Part shown: positions 12,236 to 19,263 of the stretch, piece by piece
How positions within the stretch are numbered: the stretch's first letter is position 1
Layout: each line of letters begins with the position of its first letter
Source of the DNA: a virus
IMG/VR virus record: IMGVR_UViG_3300021957_000345
Location: 1 to 22,396 of that record
DNA: 22,396 bases
Strand: one strand, 5' to 3'
Translations under genes and position numbers: made by a program
The notes under the pieces: model-generated
Told to the model about the DNA's origin: nothing
Seen by the model: only the letters and a program-made list of their open reading frames with translations
The model's database searches: none

Positions 12236-12471
12236 AAACAGATGAACAATTCTTGATGGACAGAATGTCTATGATGGAAACAAGTGGTTGGTTAGATTTA
12301 AAAGAAGATATATCAAATTTAGAATCTAATATTACTAATGTAGATAATATTAATTCTGAGCAAGACCTTTGGGCAGTCAAGGGTCAGTTGCGAGTTATAA
12401 ACTTTATATTAAGTTTAGAAACAGCAACTACAATAGCGTTGGAAGAACTCCAAGATGGAAATCCAACATAA
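12232..12471 (+). CDS. hypothetical small protein between portal and scaffold, 79 aa
   Basis: A 79-residue acidic helical protein: DEQFLMDRMSMMETSGWLDLKEDISNLESNITNVDNINSEQDLWAVKGQLRVINFIL. It starts with an ATGA overlap of the portal stop. Small genes of this size and place, with the GQL..I..IL..E pattern, recur after portal genes in many podoviruses. I do not know the function. A role in head assembly is inferred from position. Confidence 0.75.
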   Translation: MKTDEQFLMDRMSMMETSGWLDLKEDISNLESNITNVDNINSEQDLWAVKGQLRVINFILSLETATTIALEELQDGNPT

Positions 12472-12484
12472 TTAAACTTCATAA

Positions 12485-12495
12485 CCCCACAGGGG
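12485..12495 (+). promoter_or_regulatory. CCCC-ACA-GGGG hairpin before the scaffold ribosome binding site
   Basis: A tight 4-bp G-C hairpin ends one base before GGAG (12497-12500), the Shine-Dalgarno of the scaffold gene. It recalls the three minus-strand hairpins but is smaller and closer to the start. Confidence 0.35.
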
Positions 12496-12505
12496 CGGAG
12501 AAAAA

Positions 12506-13324
12506 ATGAGTATAGTAGTAGATGGTACACCAGAAACAGGAGCACCTGTAGAACAAGCAGTAGTAGAAGAGGCAGTTGAGGTACAAGCAACAGCAGAACC
12601 AGAGGGTAATGTAGTTGAAGAAACCACAGAAGTCGAAATACCTGCTAAATATTCGGGAAAAACTCTTGGAGAGGTAATTGAGATGCACCAAAATAGCGAA
12701 CAGCTATTAGGTAAACAAGGAACAGAGGTTGGTGAACAACGGAAGTTAATCCAAAGTTTACTTGAGGCGCAAAACAAAGCACAAACTACTATAGAAACGC
12801 CACAAGAAGATGCACCTAGTTTTGAAGATGTTTTTTATGATGACCCTGCAAAAGCAGTCAACTCAGCTATAGAAAATCATCCAGATGTTTTAGCTGCAAG
12901 AAAAGTACAAGCCGAACAACAACAACAACAGCAGTTGAATGTTCTTGAAAAGGCATATCCAGACTGGGAAACTCGTGTTGCAGACAAGAATTTCCAAGAT
13001 TGGGTAGGTGCTAGTGAAGTGAGGAAAGATATTTTCCGTAAAGCTGATACTGACTTTAGACCAGACTTTGCTATTGAACTTTTTGATATGTACGATAAAA
13101 TAAATATGGTACAAAAAACACAAGAAGTACAAAAGAAAGAAAAGGCTAAAGTTGATAAAGCATTACGACAAACTGTATCTGAAACTCGTTCCACACAATC
13201 TGTCGGTGGCAAGAAAATGTACCGCAGGTCTGATTTAATCAACTTGCAAATTACAGACCCGAATCGTTATGCTTCACTTGCTGATGAAATTCAGGAAGCG
13301 TATGCAGAAGGTAGGGTTAAATAA
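12506..13324 (+). CDS. capsid scaffold protein
   Basis: A prohead scaffolding protein of 272 residues. The first 50 residues are very acidic and Val/Glu/Thr-rich (VVEEAVEVQATAEPEGNVVEE). Next comes IPAKYSGKTLGEVIEMHQNSEQLLGKQGTEVGEQRKLI, the pattern seen at the start of many podovirus scaffold proteins. A long charged helical region follows with a run of six Gln (QAEQQQQQQLNVLEKAYPDW). The basic C-terminus with KKMYRRSDLINLQITDPNRYASLADEI is likely to contact the coat protein. It is placed between portal and major capsid protein, the usual order. GGAG 5 nt before the ATG supports the start. Confidence 0.88.
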   Translation: MSIVVDGTPETGAPVEQAVVEEAVEVQATAEPEGNVVEETTEVEIPAKYSGKTLGEVIEMHQNSEQLLGKQGTEVGEQRKLIQSLLEAQNKAQTTIETPQEDAPSFEDVFYDDPAKAVNSAIENHPDVLAARKVQAEQQQQQQLNVLEKAYPDWETRVADKNFQDWVGASEVRKDIFRKADTDFRPDFAIELFDMYDKINMVQKTQEVQKKEKAKVDKALRQTVSETRSTQSVGGKKMYRRSDLINLQITDPNRYASLADEIQEAYAEGRVK

Positions 13325-13344
13325 TCATTTAATGGAGAAGTAAA

Positions 13345-14274
13345 ATGGCTTTAGGTTCAAACCAAGTAACGACTTCCGTAGCTAATAACTTTATCCCCGA
13401 ACTATGGAGCGATGAAGTTATTGGTGCGTATAAGTCAAATTTAGTGGTTGCTAATTTAGTAACTAAACTATCTCACAAAGGAAAGAAGGGTGACACTATT
13501 TATATCCCAGTTCCAGCAAGAGGTAGTGCAAGTGCAAAAGCAGCAAACACACAAGTAACATTATCAGCAGCTACTAATACGAAAGTAACAGTGTCCGTTG
13601 ATAAACATTATGAGTATTCAAAGCTAATCGAAGATATTGCTGAAGTACAAGCACTAGCATCAATGCGTAAATTCTACACGGATGACGCAGGTTATGCTCT
13701 TGCTAAGCAAGTAGATACTGACTTGTTTGCCCTTACAGAGGGTTTACAAGGTGGTACAGTAGGTGGTTCTGGTGCAGCTTCTTTCGAGAAAGCAGTAATC
13801 GGTTCTAATGGTTCTACTGACTACACAGGTAATTCATCAAACGCTGCTGACATTACAGATGCAGGTATTCGTAGAATGCTCTTAACTCTTGATGATGCAG
13901 ATGTACCGATGGATGGGCGTGTAATGGTAGTTCCACCAATCTGTGCTAATGACATGCTAGGAATCAGCAGATTCACAGAGCAGCAGTTCATTGGTTCTGG
14001 TGATGCTATCAAAACTGGCAAGATTGGACAAATTTATGGTGTTGATATCTTTATCTCATCTAATTGTCCTTCAGCTTCAGGTAACTCTGGTGCTGATAGA
14101 GTAGGTGTATTAATGCACAAAGATGCTCTAGTACTTGCTGAACAAGTGGGCGTCAGAAGTCAGACACAATATAAGCAGGAGTACTTAGGCGACTTGTTCA
14201 CCTCTGATACTATTTATGGAGTTGCAGAACTTCGTAACGATGCTGGTGTTGCGTTTGTAGTTCCAGGAACTTAA
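13345..14274 (+). CDS. major capsid protein
   Basis: The main head shell protein, 309 residues, HK97-like fold expected. The N-terminus (TTSVANNFIPELWSDEVIGAYKSNLVVANLVTKLSHKGKKGDTIYIPVPARG) and the DKHYEYSKLIEDIAEVQALASMRKFYTDDAGYALAKQVDTDL segment match the podovirus and P22-coat-like capsid proteins common in marine phages. The C-terminal part has MVVPPICANDMLGISRF and YGVDIFISSNCP, typical of the same proteins. GGAG about 7 nt before the ATG gives strong initiation, and an intrinsic terminator hairpin follows the stop, as for many highly expressed capsid genes. Its codons look well spread and the ORF is intact. Confidence 0.94.
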   Translation: MALGSNQVTTSVANNFIPELWSDEVIGAYKSNLVVANLVTKLSHKGKKGDTIYIPVPARGSASAKAANTQVTLSAATNTKVTVSVDKHYEYSKLIEDIAEVQALASMRKFYTDDAGYALAKQVDTDLFALTEGLQGGTVGGSGAASFEKAVIGSNGSTDYTGNSSNAADITDAGIRRMLLTLDDADVPMDGRVMVVPPICANDMLGISRFTEQQFIGSGDAIKTGKIGQIYGVDIFISSNCPSASGNSGADRVGVLMHKDALVLAEQVGVRSQTQYKQEYLGDLFTSDTIYGVAELRNDAGVAFVVPGT

Positions 14275-14289
14275 TAGTTAATTAAGTTG

Positions 14290-14313
14290 TAACCCCTTCT
14301 CACGAGGGGGTTA
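14290..14313 (+). terminator. terminator-like hairpin after the major capsid gene
   Basis: TAACCCCTTC pairs with GAGGGGGTTA (10 bp, one T-G pair) around tetraloop TCAC. The run after it (TTATTCTG) is only weakly T-rich, so termination may be partial, letting capsid transcripts dominate while downstream genes are still read. Confidence 0.75.
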
Positions 14314-14336
14314 TTCTGAATTAATTAGGAGTTTAC

Positions 14337-14558
14337 ATGCCTTTCTACGATTTTAAATGTGAAAACAACCATGTTAGCGAAACATTGACTTCTTATGATG
14401 CAATGCAAAAAGGAATAAATTGTCCTATATGTAGTAAACATGCAGAACGAATATTTTCAATTAACGATTTAAGACCTAGTTTTGGTTATGATAGCACTAG
14501 GTTTAACCAAAGAGAGAAAAAAAGATTAAGCAAGGATAAATTTAATGGACATATTTGA
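14337..14558 (+). CDS. FmdB-like zinc-ribbon protein
   Basis: A 73-residue protein that starts MPFYDFKCENNHVSE and has C8, H12, C29 and C32 (CPIC). This is the layout of FmdB-type zinc ribbons, with His in place of the second Cys. A SFGYDSTRFNQREKKR region follows. The protein probably binds one zinc. Its role in a phage is unknown; small zinc ribbons beside capsid genes occur in many phages. The ATG has TTAGGAG 6 nt upstream. It overlaps the next gene by 14 bases. Confidence 0.8.
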   Translation: MPFYDFKCENNHVSETLTSYDAMQKGINCPICSKHAERIFSINDLRPSFGYDSTRFNQREKKRLSKDKFNGHI

Positions 14559-15108
14559 CGATACATGCGAACATGACACAGTAGAAAACCTTGAACTAGA
14601 AAGGTTTAAAGCTAAAATAAGAGAAATCTGGTCAAGGTTACTCGATGAATGTTATGCTAAATATCCTACAGAAGGTATGGACTTAGAGCATTTTAAAGAA
14701 CATAACGCTTTACATTTTGCTGATGAACCACAACCTGTAGATGAAATAGACAATCTTATGGCAATGTTAGATGATTTAATGAATCCCAAAGAAGAGTTAG
14801 ACTCTGTTTCGGGTGAAGGTAAAGCACCTAAATACGGTAGTAGTACTCTAAAATCAAATAACGAACAAGGAAAGAAAGAAGCAGGTACATATGAATATAA
14901 ACACACAACTACAAAAACTCCAAGCGACTCTCGTTCTGGAGGTAAAGGTGGCTCGTATGAGGGTACGCCATCTGGCAAACTCAGTAAAGGAAAAGATGCT
15001 AGGGTTATTAGAAGTTTCTCGCCAATGGCTGAACAACTTAAAGAAGAGTTAAAAGATTTAGCTTCAAGACAAGCTATTGGTAAAAGACGAATCCTGTTTA
15101 GAGCATAA
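14545..15108 (+). CDS. hypothetical protein, 187 aa
   Basis: A 187-residue protein of unknown function in three parts. The first is an acidic helical N-terminus (DTVENLELERFKAKIREIWSRLLDECYAKY, DEIDNLMAMLDDLMNPKEEL). The second is a flexible Gly/Ser/Thr/Lys linker from about 88 to 150 (KAPKYGSSTLKSNNEQGKK, SDSRSGGKGGSYEGTPSGK). The third is a short helix with a basic end (AEQLKEELKDLASRQAIGKRR). It overlaps the zinc-ribbon gene and has a TAATG junction with the next gene. A virion or head-completion role is possible by position only. Confidence 0.75.
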   Translation: MDIFDDTCEHDTVENLELERFKAKIREIWSRLLDECYAKYPTEGMDLEHFKEHNALHFADEPQPVDEIDNLMAMLDDLMNPKEELDSVSGEGKAPKYGSSTLKSNNEQGKKEAGTYEYKHTTTKTPSDSRSGGKGGSYEGTPSGKLSKGKDARVIRSFSPMAEQLKEELKDLASRQAIGKRRILFRA

Positions 15109-15695
15109 TGGCTAAAAAGACTCGTATTGACCGAAGAGGTAAGATTAGGAGCATTGTAAGAAGATTTCCTCCTGTCAAAAAAGCTCATTGGACAATTGTA
15201 AAAAGAGCAGCTAATTGGAAACGCAGAAGATTTATAGATGAAGTATGGTTAACTGATGGTATTACTTTATCAGATGTTATATTAATTACATATAATAGAA
15301 ATTTTGCAGATACACTTACAACTTCTGATACTGTATCGCTTAATGATGCAAAAGTTTTAATTTCTAGTACGACTGTTGCAGATACAGATGGTGTATCTAA
15401 ACACGCACAGCCGAGTAGTACAGATTCTATATCTATGTCTGATAGTGTTGGACTAGATATGCAAAGTTTAAACACGCAGTTTAATAACTTTAGTTTTAAT
15501 TTCTGTTTGTTTAATGGTATTGGATATGACCAAGAGTTTTATACAGACTCAGTAACAATGTCCGATTCAGTTTCCTTACACGCAAGTAAGTCAGTAGGTG
15601 ATTCTGTTAGTGTTAGTGACAGCATTGGGTTTTCATTCCAAATTGGAAGTGTGTTTAACTCTAGTGCTATGAACTTATCTCAATATAATAGTTAA
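15108..15695 (+). CDS. structural repeat protein with D-S-V-S-x-S-D-S-V repeats, 195 aa
   Basis: The N-terminus (MAKKTRIDRRGKIRSIVRRF, VKKAHWTIVKRAANWKRRRF) is strongly basic. The rest carries at least four imperfect repeats of about 12 residues: DTLTTSDTVSLND, TDSISMSDSVGLD, TDSVTMSDSVSLH and GDSVSVSDSIGFS, separated by Asn/Phe-rich linkers. Such D-S-[VI]-[TS]-x-S-D-[ST]-[VI] repeats occur in phage surface or fibre-like proteins and suggest a repeated beta structure. It starts at a TAATG overlap and is followed by fibre-type genes, so a virion role is likely. No receptor function can be read from the sequence. Confidence 0.75.
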   Translation: MAKKTRIDRRGKIRSIVRRFPPVKKAHWTIVKRAANWKRRRFIDEVWLTDGITLSDVILITYNRNFADTLTTSDTVSLNDAKVLISSTTVADTDGVSKHAQPSSTDSISMSDSVGLDMQSLNTQFNNFSFNFCLFNGIGYDQEFYTDSVTMSDSVSLHASKSVGDSVSVSDSIGFSFQIGSVFNSSAMNLSQYNS

Positions 15696-15705
15696 AGGAG
15701 TAAAG

Positions 15706-16134
15706 ATGTTAAACGAAAACTTTAAAGTTACTGGACAAGTAACTATCCAGAAGAACGGAGAAGTTGTTAGAGATATACCTAACACTATCGTGACTGCTGG
15801 AAAAAATAATATAGCTGCATTAATTACAGATGCAGGTGCAAAAATGACACATATGGCTGTCGGTACTGGAACAACAGCAGTAGCAGCAGGTGATACTACA
15901 TTAGAAACAGAAACAGATAGAAATGCTTTGTCTGTATCTGGTGGTGCGCCTTCAACTAATACTGTAGTACATACAGCAGTTTGGAACGCAGGTGATGGTA
16001 CTGGTTCATTAACAGAAGCAGGTTTGTTTTCAGCTTCATCTAGTGGTACTATGATGGCAAGAACAGTATTTAGTGCGGTTAATAAAGGTGCGAGTGATGT
16101 TTTAACAATCACTTGGACTGTTACAATTTCTTAG
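15706..16134 (+). CDS. phage structural protein, tail or fibre associated, 142 aa
   Basis: A 142-residue beta-rich protein with few charged residues after the N-terminus. The patterns FKVTGQVTIQKNGEVVRDIPNTIVTAGKNNIAALI, HMAVGTGTTAVAAGDTTLETE and GTGSLTEAGLFSASSSGTMMARTVF are ones I remember from phage structural gene blocks beside fibre genes. It is probably a tail-fibre or tail-associated component. AAAGGAG 6 nt before the ATG supports the start. It sits between the repeat protein and the long fibre gene. Confidence 0.8.
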   Translation: MLNENFKVTGQVTIQKNGEVVRDIPNTIVTAGKNNIAALITDAGAKMTHMAVGTGTTAVAAGDTTLETETDRNALSVSGGAPSTNTVVHTAVWNAGDGTGSLTEAGLFSASSSGTMMARTVFSAVNKGASDVLTITWTVTIS

Positions 16135-16145
16135 GAGGTTAGACA

Positions 16146-17297
16146 ATGCCTGTAATTTATTCAAACAATGCCTCAACTACTTTAAGTTCAGGTATTAATA
16201 ACTCAACAACTACAGTACCTATTGCTAGTGCTAGTGGTTTTCCAAGTATAGGAAGTGGTGAATACTATTTTGCTACAATTGCAAATACTAATAATACAAA
16301 GATTGAAGTAGTTAAAGTAACAGCAGGAACTACATCACTTACAGTAACAAGGGCGCAAGATGGTACATCAGCACAAGCCTTTGACTCTGGTGACAACTTT
16401 CAATTGCGTGTTACAGCAGCTACTTTAGAAGCAGCTAGTAAGACAGATGTTAATATTACTGGCGGTGCTATTGCAGGTGCAGCGATTACTAATGATGTTA
16501 TTGACAGTCAACATTATGCTGATGGTTCTATTGACTTAGCACACTTATCAGCAGATTGTGTAGATGGTACAAAGATAGCAGATGATTCAATTAATTCTGA
16601 ACATTATGTAGACGCTAGTATAGATACTGCTCACATTGGTGATGACCAAGTAACAGCAGACAAACTAGCTAACTCAATTAATACTGAAATTGCTGCTAAT
16701 ACAGCTAAAGTTACTAATGCTACACATAGTGGAGAGGTTACAGGAGCAACAGCCCTTACTATTGCAGATGATGTAGTAGATGAGGCTAATCTAAAAATTT
16801 CAAACGCAGGTACAAATGGATATTTCTTACAAAAACAATCAGGTAATACTGGTGGATTGACTTGGGCAGAAGTACCTGAAGGAGAAGATTACATACCTAA
16901 TGGTTCTGTTATGGCTTTCTTTCAAGCTAACGCACCTACAGGTTGGACTAAAGTAACAACACAGAATGATAAAGTATTAAGAGTAGTATCAGGAACTGGT
17001 GGTGGTACAGGCGGTTCGGCAGCAACTTCAGCTCCTGCTCATAGTTTATCAGCAGGCGCACATACACTATCAACTGCTGAATTAGCTTCTCACAACCACA
17101 GTGGTGTTATAACTGGTTTAACTGTTTCAAATCCAGGAAATTATGCACTTTGGCCAGTATCATATCAAATTGTGTCAGGCGGAAGTTCTGGAAGTACAAG
17201 TTCTACGGGTAGTGGTAATTCTCACTCACACAGTTTATCTGGCTCAATAACAACACCACAATACATTGATGTAATCATTTGTAGTAAAGACGCATAG
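16146..17297 (+). CDS. tail fibre protein with tail-collar-type C-terminus, 383 aa
   Basis: The N-terminal 100 residues (TTLSSGINNSTTTVPIASASGF, then VVKVTAGTTSLTVTRAQDGTSAQAF) are a virion-attachment type found in many phage fibres. Residues 105-180 have repeats such as DGSIDLAHLSADCVDGTKI, DDSINSEHYVDASIDTAHI and DDQVTADKLANSI, typical of fibre shafts. The C-terminus from 250 has IPNGSVMAFFQANAPTGWTK, then Gly/Ser-rich runs and His-x-His motifs (SHNHSG, SHSHSLSGS), as in short tail fibre and tail-collar proteins where such His residues bind metal in the trimer. It likely binds the host surface. TTAGGAGG before the ATG supports the start. Confidence 0.88.
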   Translation: MPVIYSNNASTTLSSGINNSTTTVPIASASGFPSIGSGEYYFATIANTNNTKIEVVKVTAGTTSLTVTRAQDGTSAQAFDSGDNFQLRVTAATLEAASKTDVNITGGAIAGAAITNDVIDSQHYADGSIDLAHLSADCVDGTKIADDSINSEHYVDASIDTAHIGDDQVTADKLANSINTEIAANTAKVTNATHSGEVTGATALTIADDVVDEANLKISNAGTNGYFLQKQSGNTGGLTWAEVPEGEDYIPNGSVMAFFQANAPTGWTKVTTQNDKVLRVVSGTGGGTGGSAATSAPAHSLSAGAHTLSTAELASHNHSGVITGLTVSNPGNYALWPVSYQIVSGGSSGSTSSTGSGNSHSHSLSGSITTPQYIDVIICSKDA

Positions 17298-17305
17298 GAG
17301 ATAAT

Positions 17306-17758
17306 ATGGCAACATTAACAATAATTAAAGACGATAAGTTTGTAAGCGTAGATGGTGTTGGGTTAATCCTAGATGCTGTTGTTTTACCTGCAAACGTACA
17401 CGCAATTCAATGGGATGGTTCAGCAGGATGGATTGAACATAATGATGGTACTGCTAATGCAACAATAGACAGTATATCAGCATACTCAACAATAACAGAT
17501 GACCACGCGACTAAAAAAACAGCTAATGAAACAGCAGCAGCAAAAGTAATATCAGATAAAGCAGCAGCAGATAAATTAGCAGAAGATGAACAAACTGCAT
17601 TACACGCAACATATGGCTGGAAAAGACAATACGATGAAACAACTAGCTATGCTTCAGTTGGCGACCAATTAGACCAACAATATAAAGATGCAGTTAATGG
17701 AACTACCACTTGGAAAGATGGTATAGCTGCGGTTAAAGCAGCACATCCTAAACCGTAA
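17306..17758 (+). CDS. fibre-associated protein, possible tail fibre assembly factor, 150 aa
   Basis: A 150-residue protein directly after the fibre gene. The N-terminal half is beta-rich (TLTIIKDDKFVSVDGVGLILDAVVLPANVHAIQWDGSAGWIEHNDG). It is followed by an Ala/Lys/Asp helix (HATKKTANETAAAKVISDKAAADKLAEDEQ) and a C-terminus QLDQQYKDAVNGTTTWKDGIAAVKAAHPKP. A short protein with a W-x-x-x-I-x-x-V-K-x-x-x-P-K-P ending right after a fibre is common in phages and is often a fibre chaperone or tip protein. The role is inferred from position and this pattern. Confidence 0.75.
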   Translation: MATLTIIKDDKFVSVDGVGLILDAVVLPANVHAIQWDGSAGWIEHNDGTANATIDSISAYSTITDDHATKKTANETAAAKVISDKAAADKLAEDEQTALHATYGWKRQYDETTSYASVGDQLDQQYKDAVNGTTTWKDGIAAVKAAHPKP

Positions 17759-17772
17759 ATAACAGTAGATAA

Positions 17773-17796
17773 AGTCTATTAGACTCCTACAAGGAG
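17773..17796 (+). promoter_or_regulatory. hairpin sequestering the ribosome binding site of the 104-aa gene
   Basis: CTCCT (17784-17788) pairs with AGGAG (17792-17796), the Shine-Dalgarno of the ATG at 17801. An adjoining hairpin AGTCT/AGACT (17773-17785) shares two bases with it, so the two stems compete. This could tune translation or couple it to upstream ribosomes. Confidence 0.4.
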
Positions 17797-17800
17797 ATTT

Positions 17801-18115
17801 ATGCCGAAAGGTAAAAAAGATTTAGAAGTTGAATTTACTTGCCCTCTTGGAAGTGAATGTGAAGAAATAAGAAATAATAAAATCTACAGATGTATGTGGT
17901 ACACAAAAGTAGTAGGTACAGACCCTAACACGGGTGATACAGTAGATGATTGGTCTTGTGCTATAAGTTGGATGCCTACATTACAAATTGAAATGGCAAA
18001 CACTAATCGACAAACTGGTGCTGCTGTAGAAAGTTTTAGGAATGAAACTGTTAAAGGACAAAAACAATTTAATGAATTAGTAAGCAGTAAAAAAGGAATA
18101 CCTTTTCAGTCTTAA
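17801..18115 (+). CDS. conserved phage protein with four cysteines, 104 aa
   Basis: A 104-residue protein of unknown function. CPLGSEC (C14, C20), RCMWY (C31) and WSCAISWMP (C53) with DPNTGDTVDDW between them match a phage family I recall from many marine and enteric phages, where the pattern is 'CP.gseC...rC.WY....G.dP.tG...D.WsCAi.WmP'. The four cysteines could bind a metal. The later AVESFRNE segment is also typical. The gene lies between fibre genes and the oxygenase. AGGAG 4 nt before the ATG is in a hairpin. Confidence 0.8.
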   Translation: MPKGKKDLEVEFTCPLGSECEEIRNNKIYRCMWYTKVVGTDPNTGDTVDDWSCAISWMPTLQIEMANTNRQTGAAVESFRNETVKGQKQFNELVSSKKGIPFQS

Positions 18116-18121
18116 TAGAAT

Positions 18122-18700
18122 ATGAATAGTCTTTTTTATGTAAACAATATTTCTTCATTTAGTAGTAATACAATGCTTGAAACAATTATTACAGAATGTA
18201 ACAAGTTAACATTAGAAGAAGGACTTATTGGTTATGAAGACAAACCTAATGAGGTATTTAGAAAGTCACAGATTGCGTTTTTTAAAGATAAAAACATTCC
18301 TTTAAATAAACTAATGTACAACATTGCTACACAAGTAAACGATGAACATTTTGGTTTTGATATAAACAATACAGAACATATACAATATAGCGTTTACAAT
18401 GAAAATGATAAAGGAAAATATGATTGGCATATTGATACTAACTTTTTTAATAATAACTTTACTCAACGAAAACTTTCAATTGTTTTGCAATTATCAGACC
18501 CAACCGATTATGAAGGCGGACAATTAGAATTAGATGTACACACATATGGCGTTAAGTTGGCTAATGATTTTAAAAAATATGTAAATCAAAAAGGTACTGT
18601 TATAGTTTTTCCTTCTTTTATAAGACATAGAGTAACTCCAGTTACAAAAGGTATTAGAAAATCATTAATTACTTGGGTTACAGGAGCAAATTTTAGATGA
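18122..18700 (+). CDS. 2-oxoglutarate/Fe(II)-dependent oxygenase (PKHD/PiuC-like)
   Basis: A 192-residue dioxygenase-like protein. The iron-binding motif is WHIDTN (H103, D105) and SFIRHRVTPV (H169). R179 in GIRKSLITWV is the expected 2-oxoglutarate-binding Arg. The core strands RKLSIVLQLSDPTDYEGGQLEL and KGTVIVFPSF match the double-stranded beta-helix of prolyl-hydroxylase/PiuC-like enzymes. All catalytic residues are present, so it is probably active. Such genes are frequent in marine cyanophages and pelagiphages and may modify protein or nucleic acid; the substrate cannot be read here. No clear Shine-Dalgarno precedes the ATG. It overlaps the next gene by 4 bases. Confidence 0.92.
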   Translation: MNSLFYVNNISSFSSNTMLETIITECNKLTLEEGLIGYEDKPNEVFRKSQIAFFKDKNIPLNKLMYNIATQVNDEHFGFDINNTEHIQYSVYNENDKGKYDWHIDTNFFNNNFTQRKLSIVLQLSDPTDYEGGQLELDVHTYGVKLANDFKKYVNQKGTVIVFPSFIRHRVTPVTKGIRKSLITWVTGANFR

Positions 18701-19263
18701 CTAATAGACTGCGTAACAATGTAATAGCTGGGTTTATAGTTGTAGCATTTTGGATAGTATCGTTTTCAGCTATAGCTGCTGACCCTATCGTTACAGATTC
18801 AACAAGTGTTGTTACAACGACAGGTAGTCAAAAGACAGAAGTAATAAGTCCACCGCCAAGTGCAATAGCGCCTCAGTTTGGAAGTGGTAATAACTCAGAT
18901 TTATGTACGATTTCTTCTAGTGGTTCAGTACAGACACAGATACTAGGATTGTCAGTAGGTACGACATACACAGAAGAAAATTGTTTAAGGTTAAAAAAAG
19001 CACAAAAGTTGTATATGTTTGGAATGAAAGTCGCAGCAGTTAGTGTGATGTGTCAAGACCCAGATGTTTGGGCAGCAATGATGTCGGCTGGAACGCCTTG
19101 CCCTATAGATGGTTTAATAGGCGACCAAGCAAAAAGAGCATGGGCAGTTAAGACAGATGAAATACCAATGCCAAAGGAAATAAATGAAGCAACTTTACAA
19201 GAAAAACGTGACAAGGCTCTTAGCATTATGGGTACTGTTGCTGCTGCCTTTATATTCTTTTAG
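18697..19263 (+). CDS. exported four-cysteine protein of the marine phage cassette, 188 aa
   Basis: Residues 1-28 are a signal peptide (RLRNNVIAGFIVVAFWIVSFSAIAA) with likely cleavage before DP. The mature part has SPPPSAIAPQFGSGNNSDLC, then SVQTQILGLSVGTTYTEENC and KVAAVSVMCQDPDVWAAMMSAGTPCP. Cysteines at 70, 96, 119 and 135 could form two disulphides in the periplasm. The last 15 residues (ALSIMGTVAAAFIFF) are hydrophobic. I recall relatives in marine T4-like and pelagiphage genomes, always of unknown function. The start overlaps the oxygenase stop (ATGA). The 3' end overlaps the next gene by 80 bases in another frame. Confidence 0.85.
   Translation: MTNRLRNNVIAGFIVVAFWIVSFSAIAADPIVTDSTSVVTTTGSQKTEVISPPPSAIAPQFGSGNNSDLCTISSSGSVQTQILGLSVGTTYTEENCLRLKKAQKLYMFGMKVAAVSVMCQDPDVWAAMMSAGTPCPIDGLIGDQAKRAWAVKTDEIPMPKEINEATLQEKRDKALSIMGTVAAAFIFF

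Noticed and set aside
12472-12777. Antisense reading frames under the scaffold gene
   Set aside because: They mirror the Gln/Glu/Val-rich scaffold codons, giving Cys/Ser/Leu-rich nonsense; they have no start signals.
15675-16112. 145-aa minus-strand frame opposite the structural gene
   Set aside because: It is a shadow of a Thr/Ala-rich plus-strand gene with good initiation and family resemblance.
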